A DNA stretch of 20,248 nucleotides from positions 1 to 20,248 of the IMG/VR virus record IMGVR_UViG_3300034044_000038; one strand, 5' to 3'. The position numbers and the translations under genes are program-made. Below, one piece after another: positions 1-3,829 of the stretch. Origin of the DNA: a virus. The notes under the pieces are model-generated. The model saw nothing but the letters and a program-made list of their open reading frames with translations, searched no databases and was not told the DNA's origin. Every line of letters begins with the position of its first letter. Within the stretch, counting starts at the first letter, position 1.

Positions 1-33
1 GTGATACCACATACAGGATTTCTCTAGTAATTT

Positions 34-84
34 GAGAGGTTTTTAAAATTTAATCTAATTTTTAGATTTGCTAGCTAACCTCTC
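34..84. repeat. Nested inverted repeat (possible stem-loop)
   Basis: GAGAGGT at 34-40 pairs with ACCTCTC at 78-84. Inside it, AATCTA at 52-57 pairs with TAGATT at 63-68 around a five-base loop. Together they could form a two-level hairpin on either strand. No clear U-tract follows, so it is not an obvious terminator. It lies downstream of the minus-strand gene 184-441 and could be a 3' structure of that transcript. No gene is seen in bases 1-183. Confidence 0.35.
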
Positions 85-183
85 GTATTTGTAAACATTG
101 AAGTTTTCATTACTATTGTGTCAATTCACAATTATAGTTATTAATATATTAAATAATATTGATATTTTTTAATGTAAACAAGT

Positions 184-441
184 TTAAAAAGGTTTTGTAT
201 TTTCTCTCCTTTTTAATTCTTTTATGTAATGATGATAACCAAGTTCTTTTTTTGCATCTTCCCCATACAAAATTTCTTCATCATACCACATTTCATCATA
301 AGTATGACCACCACCATACATTACTTTTAAACCCTCTTCAGCTTTTCTTTCTATAAGGTTTATTATGTTTTGTAAGTGACTTAAGTTTAAATCCTTTAAC
401 AAAATCTTTTCTCCATTTTTTGTTACATGAGTGTATTCCAT
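184..441 (-). CDS. Small conserved-type phage protein of unknown function
   Basis: An 85-residue soluble protein starting at an ATG after an AT-rich leader and ending with TAA. The N-terminal half (KNGEKILLKDLNLSHLQNII, then an IERKAEEG helix) and the C-terminal half (a D/E/Y-rich stretch with YDEEILYGEDA and a basic end) look like one compact helical domain. I recognise this layout, an opening K-N-G-x-K-I-L-L strand, a helix and then a Tyr/Glu-rich helix, as common in small proteins of many phages, but no function is established. It has no signal peptide and no membrane span. It stands alone on the minus strand with long non-coding DNA upstream, and is probably an early gene. The overlapping plus-strand frame at 159-356 is compositionally implausible. 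Confidence 0.75.
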   Translation of the reverse strand: MEYTHVTKNGEKILLKDLNLSHLQNIINLIERKAEEGLKVMYGGGHTYDEMWYDEEILYGEDAKKELGYHHYIKELKRRENTKPF

Positions 442-997
442 AATATTATAATTTTAAAAGGTTGATGAATGATAAAAATAAAAGAAATAAAATCTCTCCA
501 AGTTTTAAAGTAATAAATTCTTAAAGTAAAGAAGGAAAGAAAGCTATAGTGTAGGTAATAGATAGCCCAGTTTTAAAAACTGATAATTAGTAATATGATT
601 TATTATTAAGTGAATGAAAATTTTGATGAGGAAAATAAAAGGGTAAATAAGTAGGTTGGAGGTGTGTCATCTTCTCTAACTTCTTCACAATCAATTGATT
701 AAACTCTTTTTTTTACTCTTTTTCTTTCACTTTTTTGTGTATTTCTTTCTATTTTAGATAGATTTTCAAATCTTTTTTCAAATCTTTGATTAGATTTACT
801 GCTTATTAAGCAACTTAGGGCAAAGTTATAACTTTTTTTTTTAATAATCAAGTCTTTTTTAAAAAAAAATGAAAAAAAGTTAATTATTTGCTTAAATAGA
901 TTATTTAATAGATTAATCAGTAGATTTAATAGACCAATTAATCAATGGGCTTATATAAGGGTTATAAAAAAGGGGTTAAATAGGGCTTTATTTAGAT
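442..997. other. Gene-free AT-rich stretch
   Basis: I see no convincing gene here on either strand. The stretch has pyrimidine-rich runs (about 702-790), long T and A runs (833-842, 861-869) and a short palindrome at 568-582. A K/E/R-rich minus-strand frame ending with TAA at 699 has no ATG and is not called. Near 957-989 there are three related short direct words (AGGGTTAT, AGGGGTTA, AGGGCTTT). A 13-base word, AAGAAAGCTATAG, occurs at 537-549 and again at 1142-1154. Confidence 0.5.
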
Positions 998-1066
998 AAA
1001 AAAACCTTCCCTTTGTGTAATTGAGATATGGATATTGTCAATTATATAGTTTACACATCGGGAAGG
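998..1066 (-). terminator. Long stem-loop with U-tract (possible minus-strand terminator)
   Basis: CCTTCCC at 1005-1011 pairs with GGGAAGG at 1060-1066. The pairing continues inward after a two-base mismatch (TGTGTAA with TTACACA) and again with AATTGA and TCAATT. Read on the minus strand, the stem ends in GGGAAGG followed by seven T (998-1004), the shape of an intrinsic terminator with a large branched loop. No coding sequence lies immediately upstream on that strand, so it may end a non-coding or leader transcript. It could instead be an unrelated cruciform. Confidence 0.45.
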
Positions 1067-1069
1067 CAC

Positions 1070-1131
1070 CACAACTTTTAACTTATTTTAATATGAATTG
1101 CATATTAAAAAGGTTTTTGAGTAGAGTTGTG
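1070..1131. other. Nested hairpin: CACAACT...AGTTGTG enclosing a perfect 10-bp stem
   Basis: CACAACT at 1070-1076 pairs with AGTTGTG at 1125-1131. Inside, TTTTAATATG at 1086-1095 pairs perfectly with CATATTAAAA at 1101-1110 around the loop AATTG. With the adjacent stem at 1005-1066 and smaller hairpins at 1223-1245 and 1346-1372, it makes a dense block of secondary structure without a convincing gene. Confidence 0.45.
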
Positions 1132-1308
1132 ATTAACTTTTAAGAAAGCTATAGGTTAATAAGGACCTGTAAAATATTAAAGTTTGAATAGATTTTTTAA
1201 TTCATACTTTATTATCTTTTGTTAATCTTTGTAACATTAAGATTAGGTAATGAATACAGAGTGTTTCACGGGTTTTAAAGTCGTTCTGGTGGTCTTTGTT
1301 GGTGTTGA

Positions 1309-1333
1309 GTGGTGTTTTGGTCTTTATGAGAGC
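1309..1333 (-). promoter_or_regulatory. Motif copy with core CATAAAGACC
   Basis: On the minus strand this reads GCTCTCATAAAGACCAAAAC. It is the weakest of four sites sharing a CT-x-ATA-x-GACC core with sites at 1877-1901, 2305-2329 and 2572-2592. A second AAAGACCA lies nearby at about 1289-1296. It sits at the upstream end of the hairpin-rich gene-free stretch on the same strand. Whether it is a promoter, an operator or chance is unknown. Confidence 0.25.
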
Positions 1334-1345
1334 TTTTGCATTATT

Positions 1346-1372
1346 ACACACCATTTTCACACTTTGGTGTGT
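1346..1372. other. 7-bp hairpin ACACACC / GGTGTGT
   Basis: ACACACC at 1346-1352 pairs with GGTGTGT at 1366-1372 around a 13-base loop. It lies in a locally G/T-rich patch (about 1260-1380) that differs in composition from its surroundings. The 64-codon minus-strand frame here (1202-1396) begins inside the U-tract of a terminator and has no protein-like pattern, so I treat this as non-coding. Confidence 0.35.
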
Positions 1373-1396
1373 GTGGTTTGCATTTTTAAAAAACAT

Positions 1397-1422
1397 AAAA
1401 AAGCACTACCGTTAGGTAGTGC
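1397..1422 (-). terminator. Intrinsic terminator of the 1433-1840 gene
   Basis: An eight-base-pair stem, GCACTACC (1403-1410) with GGTAGTGC (1415-1422), closes a four-base loop that reads TAAC on the minus strand. It is followed on that strand by six T (1397-1402) and, after three bases, six more (1388-1393). It starts about ten bases after the TAG stop of the minus-strand gene. This is a textbook Rho-independent terminator. Confidence 0.9.
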
Positions 1423-1432
1423 CTTTAGTGGT

Positions 1433-1840
1433 CTAAAGCTCAGCTTTGTTTTCAGGCTCTGTTTCAGGTGTAACAGTTGCTCTTTTCTTAATGCCTGAAA
1501 GAGCTTTTTCCATTTTAAGCTCTGCAAGAGCTTTAATATAGTAAGCTCTAATTTCAGGGTCTTTTTCACTTTTAACCAAAGCTTCCATAACATCAATTTG
1601 GTCGTCACCTGGTACATAATATCTTGTACCATCTTGGTTAAAAGCAAGCTCTGCTGTTTGACCGATTGGTTGTGTTGTGAAATACAATGGCTTACCATTG
1701 TCTGATAATATCACTTCATAACCTTCAGCTTCTTTAATTTTAGCATATTGGTCTAACTCTTCTTTAGTACCATTAACTTCATAGGCAAATGTTAAATTTC
1801 CTGCCTTACTTCTGTACTGATTTACTTTTACTAATTTCAT
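1433..1840 (-). CDS. Small acidic/helical phage protein, unknown function
   Basis: 135 residues from an ATG after an A-rich leader to a TAG stop just before a strong terminator. The N-terminal half is strand-rich (VNQYRSKAGNLTFAYEVNG, then a helix and an LYFTTQPIG segment). The C-terminal half is helical (residues about 80-120) with an E/P/T-rich tail. The layout resembles small proteins I have seen in Bacteroidetes phages that open with a VN-x-Y-x-S-K-x-G-N strand, but I cannot assign a function. A nucleic-acid-binding role is a guess. Base composition is higher in G+C (35-42% in sampled 60-base lines) than the late genes (about 27%), suggesting different origin or expression. A copy of the AAAGACC motif lies 36 bases upstream of the start. 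Confidence 0.85.
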   Translation of the reverse strand: MKLVKVNQYRSKAGNLTFAYEVNGTKEELDQYAKIKEAEGYEVILSDNGKPLYFTTQPIGQTAELAFNQDGTRYYVPGDDQIDVMEALVKSEKDPEIRAYYIKALAELKMEKALSGIKKRATVTPETEPENKAEL

Positions 1841-1876
1841 AACTTTTTTAATTTTTAGTTAAACATTTATTTTTCC

Positions 1877-1901
1877 TAAGTGTGGGGTCTTTATAGAGCT
1901 A
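1877..1901 (-). promoter_or_regulatory. Repeated motif upstream of 1433-1840
   Basis: The minus strand reads TAGCTCTATAAAGACCCCAC, then ACTTA. It matches the site at 2305-2329 at 18 of 25 positions without gaps, including a shared AAGACCC core. Both lie just upstream of a minus-strand gene. It could be a promoter, an operator or a leader element. The sequence does not look like the usual Bacteroidetes TTTG / TAnnTTTG promoter. Confidence 0.4.
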
Positions 1902-1904
1902 TTT

Positions 1905-1932
1905 TTATAAAAAAGGGTGGTTACACCCTTTT
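1905..1932 (-). terminator. Intrinsic terminator with the stop codon in its loop
   Basis: AAAAGGGTG (1911-1919 on plus) and CACCCTTTT (1924-1932) form a nine-base-pair stem around a loop that reads TAAC on the minus strand. T residues follow on that strand. The TAA stop of the 57-codon gene is the first three bases of the loop, so the last codons of the gene form the ascending arm. The loop is identical to that of the terminator at 1397-1422. Confidence 0.8.
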
Positions 1933-2094
1933 AATTCTAATTACATTCAAATCCTTTATTGAAAAGGATTTGTGATAGAAGGTTTTAATTCTATTCAATC
2001 CTTTTACAAGTGCCTGACTGTTAGAGCTTGCCTTTAAGCTCATACTAATTCTTGCACCATTTTTTAATGATGCTCTTACTTTGAAATTTTCCAT
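1921..2094 (-). CDS. 57-residue basic protein, likely paralogue of its upstream neighbour
   Basis: Starts at an ATG preceded by AAAGAGAT and ends at the TAA in the terminator loop. The protein begins MENFKVRASLKNGARISM and ends NVIRIKRV; it is basic with no membrane span. It aligns without gaps to the protein encoded at 2107-2289 over about 37 positions. Shared positions include N-[FY]-K-V near the start, an N two residues after the first strand, and an A...A-L-x-K pattern in the helix. The two genes also share the leader word AAGAGATATG. The likely structure is a short strand pair followed by a helix. Function is unknown. The genes are 12 bases apart and probably co-transcribed. Confidence 0.75.
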   Translation of the reverse strand: MENFKVRASLKNGARISMSLKASSNSQALVKGLNRIKTFYHKSFSIKDLNVIRIKRV

Positions 2095-2106
2095 ATCTCT
2101 CTTTTT

Positions 2107-2289
2107 TTATTTATAAATACTATAACCAAAATTTACAACATATTTATCTATGTTGGGTTGAACGTGCTTAAACTTTTTAAAACTTTTTAATAAAGCACTA
2201 ACTCTGTTTAAAGCCTGTTGTTCAACAATAAGTTCATTACTATTTCCTATAGTAATATGAACTTTGTAATTGACAATTCTTGTTTTCAT
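2107..2289 (-). CDS. 60-residue basic protein, first of a tandem pair
   Basis: The first gene of the leftward transcript. Its ATG follows AAAATAAGAGAT, the same leader as its neighbour. It starts MKTRIVNYKVHITIGNSNEL and has a basic helix (ALLKSFKKFK) and a strand-rich end (YVVNFGYSIYK). It has no signal peptide or membrane segment. The gapless resemblance to the 57-residue neighbour suggests an old tandem duplication. It lies next to a putative origin/control region, which fits an early DNA-binding or regulatory role, but that is inference only. Confidence 0.75.
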   Translation of the reverse strand: MKTRIVNYKVHITIGNSNELIVEQQALNRVSALLKSFKKFKHVQPNIDKYVVNFGYSIYK

Positions 2290-2304
2290 ATCTCTTATTT
2301 TTAT

Positions 2305-2329
2305 TAAATGATGGGTCTTATCAGGGCTA
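2305..2329 (-). promoter_or_regulatory. Repeated motif upstream of 2107-2289
   Basis: The minus strand reads TAGCCCTGATAAGACCCATC, then ATTTA, 15 bases before the start codon at 2289. It matches the 1877-1901 site at 18 of 25 positions. It directly abuts the left arm of the 12-bp inverted repeat (2329-2340). Confidence 0.4.
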
Positions 2330-2566
2330 ATTGAGGGGTTATAAGTGGTTGCAATACAACATAGATATAACCACCATTATATTAATAACACAACCATATG
2401 ATAACCATTACAATATAGATATAACAATCATAATGAGTAGTGCCAAGCCTAAGCAAAGGCTTAAAAATATAGGTTGATAAACATTTATCCCCAACAATAA
2501 ATTAAATCTATGACTCTGAAATATTATTTGAAGTACCAAATTTAATCTAGGGGGAACCCCTCAATT
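2329..2566. repeat. 12-bp perfect inverted repeat flanking the iteron-like region
   Basis: AATTGAGGGGTT at 2329-2340 and its exact reverse complement AACCCCTCAATT at 2555-2566 are 214 bases apart. They enclose all the iteron-like repeats. In such AT-rich DNA a 12-bp match with a G4 core is unlikely to be trivial. Both arms lie next to copies of the GACC motif. Confidence 0.6.
2355..2431. repeat. Iteron-like direct repeats (three copies)
   Basis: ACAACATAGATATAACCACC (2356-2375) and ACAATATAGATATAACAATC (2410-2429) are direct repeats; extended to 23 bases they match at 20 positions. A looser middle copy, ACAACCATATGATAACCATT, lies at 2390-2409. Spaced direct repeats in a gene-free AT-rich region are typical binding sites for an initiator or repressor. 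Confidence 0.5.
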
Positions 2567-2571
2567 TTTTT

Positions 2572-2592
2572 TCAAGTGGGGGGTCTATAGGG
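2572..2592 (-). promoter_or_regulatory. Third copy of the GACC motif, in a G-run context
   Basis: The minus strand reads CCCTATAGACCCCCCACTT. It resembles the 1877-1901 site (CTCTATAAAGACCCCACACTT) with a two-base deletion. It is flanked by G-runs on the plus strand at 2578-2583 and 2590-2594. Confidence 0.3.
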
Positions 2593-2703
2593 GGAGATCT
2601 TCACATTCTCTAACACAAAACTAAAAAAATAGCCTTGGTTATTTTTATTATATTTTTTTAAATTTTCCAACTTTTTATATTATTTATTAACAATAGGCAT
2701 ATT

Positions 2704-2764
2704 TTTTTAACAGTTATTTTCATCAAAAAACAGCTTAAAACTTAGGTTTTTCAACTGTTAAAAA
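2704..2764. repeat. 12-bp perfect inverted repeat (possible cruciform)
   Basis: TTTTTAACAGTT at 2704-2715 is the reverse complement of AACTGTTAAAAA at 2753-2764. The 37 bases between can pair further through an A-run and a GTTTTT segment. AACAGTT/AACTGTT could be a protein-binding half-site pair. No terminator-type U-tract follows the stem. Confidence 0.45.
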
Positions 2765-2785
2765 TTGAAATTTGTATATATAGGG
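2757..2785 (+). promoter_or_regulatory. Possible promoter related to the 17-bp element
   Basis: GTTAAAAATTGAAATTTGTA followed by TATATAGGG shares TTTGTATAT with the exact 17-bp elements at 3797-3813 and 9173-9189, and has a similar TTAAA word upstream. It would drive the rightward operon from about 210 bases before its first gene. The match is partial, so this is tentative. Confidence 0.3.
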
Positions 2786-2832
2786 TTTGGGAGTGTGTTG
2801 CCGGATTAAAAAAAAAGTTGTAGATTTGTTGC

Positions 2833-2887
2833 AAAGAAAGAAAGAAAAAAAAGAAAAGAAGCAAAAGAAAAAAAAGAAAGAAAGAAA
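2833..2887 (+). repeat. Perfect homopurine mirror repeat (possible H-DNA)
   Basis: The left arm 2833-2857 is AAAG three times, then eight A, G and four A. The right arm 2863-2887 is the exact mirror: four A, G, eight A, then GAAA three times. The spacer is GAAGC. All 50 arm bases are purines. Perfect homopurine mirror repeats of this size can fold into an intramolecular triplex under superhelical stress. It lies about 110 bases before the first late gene. Confidence 0.85.
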
Positions 2888-2948
2888 TAATATTTCTTTT
2901 TAATCTAATTAAAAAAACAAAATTTAAAAAAAATTAATTAATTTTTAA

Positions 2949-2968
2949 TACGTATATAATAATACGTA
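2949..2968. promoter_or_regulatory. Paired TACGTA palindromes upstream of the late operon
   Basis: TACGTA occurs at 2949-2954 and 2963-2968, each within ATACGTA, with TATAAT between them (2955-2960). A G-run follows (2972-2977), and the start codon is at 2998. The arrangement suggests an operator or promoter for the rightward operon. Confidence 0.4.
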
Positions 2969-2997
2969 ATTGGGGGGTTTAATATTATTTAGAGTTT

Positions 2998-3348
2998 ATG
3001 ATTATAGAAGGTGGCATACACGGGATTTCAAAGATATTATATGAAATTGATTCTGTTTATTTATCTAAGTATTATGATTATAAATTTCCTAATTATTCTG
3101 ATTTAGATTTTGATGATTTTTCTTTTTATTTAAGAGCTGTTAATTATTATATTACTAATAAAGATTGTTCTTTAGAAGATTTTTTCAATCATTGTTTATC
3201 TGACAGGTTATTAAATGGTTGGATTTGCGGTAATGATTTTAATTTTAAGAGAGGTGTTAGTCCTTTTGTTTTGACTTATAAAGAATTAGATTCTAAAATG
3301 TTATTAAGATATGAATTGCTTTTATCAGTTATTAAAAGTTTTTATTAG
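2998..3348 (+). CDS. Unknown 116-residue protein, first gene of the rightward operon
   Basis: Starts at the ATG after an AT-rich leader and stops at TAG. It is soluble and unusually rich in Tyr, Asp and Phe (for example YYDYKFPNYSDLDFDDFSFY), and probably helical toward the C terminus. There is no signal peptide, no membrane segment and no motif I recognise. It lies 20 bases before the HExxH protein and is probably co-transcribed with it. It could be a partner of that protein, but only proximity supports this. Confidence 0.8.
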   Translation: MIIEGGIHGISKILYEIDSVYLSKYYDYKFPNYSDLDFDDFSFYLRAVNYYITNKDCSLEDFFNHCLSDRLLNGWICGNDFNFKRGVSPFVLTYKELDSKMLLRYELLLSVIKSFY

Positions 3349-3368
3349 CATAGTTGAAAATTATTAAG

Positions 3369-3776
3369 ATGCATAAGGTAAAGTATAAAAAAAATAAAAA
3401 CACATATTATGTAAGACTTGTTTTACCTTTATATAATATTTCTTATTATGTATTTGTTGGAGATACTATGTTAGATACTTGTAAATATTTTGATAAAGTT
3501 TTTAAAGGTAGTTTTTATTCAAAAGATCCAAATGTATATACTTCGGGTGCTTATTGTTCAAAGAGCATTTCTACAGAAGGTGATGTTTATTTTTCATTAT
3601 TATTTTCTAGAGAATTTTTAAAACAAAATAAAAATAGTTTAATTGCACATGAAGGTTTACATTTAACTTATTTTATTGGTGAATATTTAGGGTTAATTTT
3701 TGATATTGAAAATCATGAAGCTCAAACTTATATGTTACAAGATATAGTTAATAAAGTAACAAAAGTTCTTAAATAA
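3369..3776 (+). CDS. Small HExxH metalloprotease-like phage protein
   Basis: 135 residues from the ATG at 3369; a TTG at 3354 in the same frame is a weaker alternative. Residues 94-98 are HEGLH, a zinc-metalloprotease signature, within the hydrophobic helix SLIAHEGLHLTYFI. A second conserved-looking element, ENHEAQTYML, follows at 114-123, so Glu117 could be the third zinc ligand. I recognise this pattern, an HExxH helix followed by N-x-E-A-x-x-Y, in small phage proteins of unknown function. The N-terminal half is strand-rich. Peptidase activity is inferred from the motif only. It might process a virion protein or a host factor. It is followed by a promoter-like element and the tail block. 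Confidence 0.8.
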   Translation: MHKVKYKKNKNTYYVRLVLPLYNISYYVFVGDTMLDTCKYFDKVFKGSFYSKDPNVYTSGAYCSKSISTEGDVYFSLLFSREFLKQNKNSLIAHEGLHLTYFIGEYLGLIFDIENHEAQTYMLQDIVNKVTKVLK

Positions 3777-3796
3777 TTTTTATTTGTTTAAGATTC

Positions 3797-3813
3797 TTTG
3801 TATATTATATATA
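3797..3813 (+). promoter_or_regulatory. Exact 17-bp promoter-like element before the tail block
   Basis: TTTGTATATTATATATA ends 16 bases before the ATG at 3830 and is identical to 9173-9189. Both are preceded by TTTAA-x-GAT-type words and sit in short gaps ahead of gene blocks. It probably marks a transcription start for the tail genes. The recognising polymerase is not known. Confidence 0.6.
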
Positions 3814-3829
3814 TAAAGAAATTTTAAAC

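Larger units (their letters stand above)
2290..2997. other. Divergent gene-free control region (candidate origin)
   Basis: About 700 bases with no credible gene on either strand; the longest minus-strand ATG frame I found by hand, near 2722, is 21 codons. Leftward genes begin on one side and the rightward late operon on the other. It contains, in order, a GACC motif, one arm of a 12-bp inverted repeat, iteron-like repeats, a small hairpin (2445-2462), the other arm, G-runs, a long inverted repeat, a TTTGTATAT element, a homopurine mirror repeat and paired TACGTA palindromes. This density of repeats is typical of phage origins or divergent promoter regions. The assignment is inference. Confidence 0.6.

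Noticed and set aside
159-356. Plus-strand frame opposite the gene at 184-441
   Set aside because: It is rich in Phe, Leu and His from reading the complement, has no protein-like pattern, and is opposite a better minus-strand gene.
699-941. Minus-strand K/E/R-rich open frame (ends with KRFENLSKIERNTQKSERKR...)
   Set aside because: It has no ATG, only a poor TTG at 851-849, runs through A/T homopolymers and has no neighbour support. It could be a relic of a gene but cannot be called.
1202-1396. Minus-strand frame of 64 codons
   Set aside because: The start lies within the U-tract of the terminator at 1397-1422, the composition is unlike the other genes, and the stretch is full of hairpins.
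1250-1498. Plus-strand frame of 82 codons
   Set aside because: It crosses a terminator and the 3' end of the minus-strand gene 1433-1840, and is a Cys/Phe/Val-rich shadow.
1357-1698. Second minus-strand frame overlapping 1433-1840
   Set aside because: It runs over the stop and terminator of the better-supported frame and has a low-complexity K/L/Q translation.
2445-2462. Small hairpin AAGCCT / AGGCTT as a terminator
   Set aside because: Only six base pairs and no U-tract on either strand.
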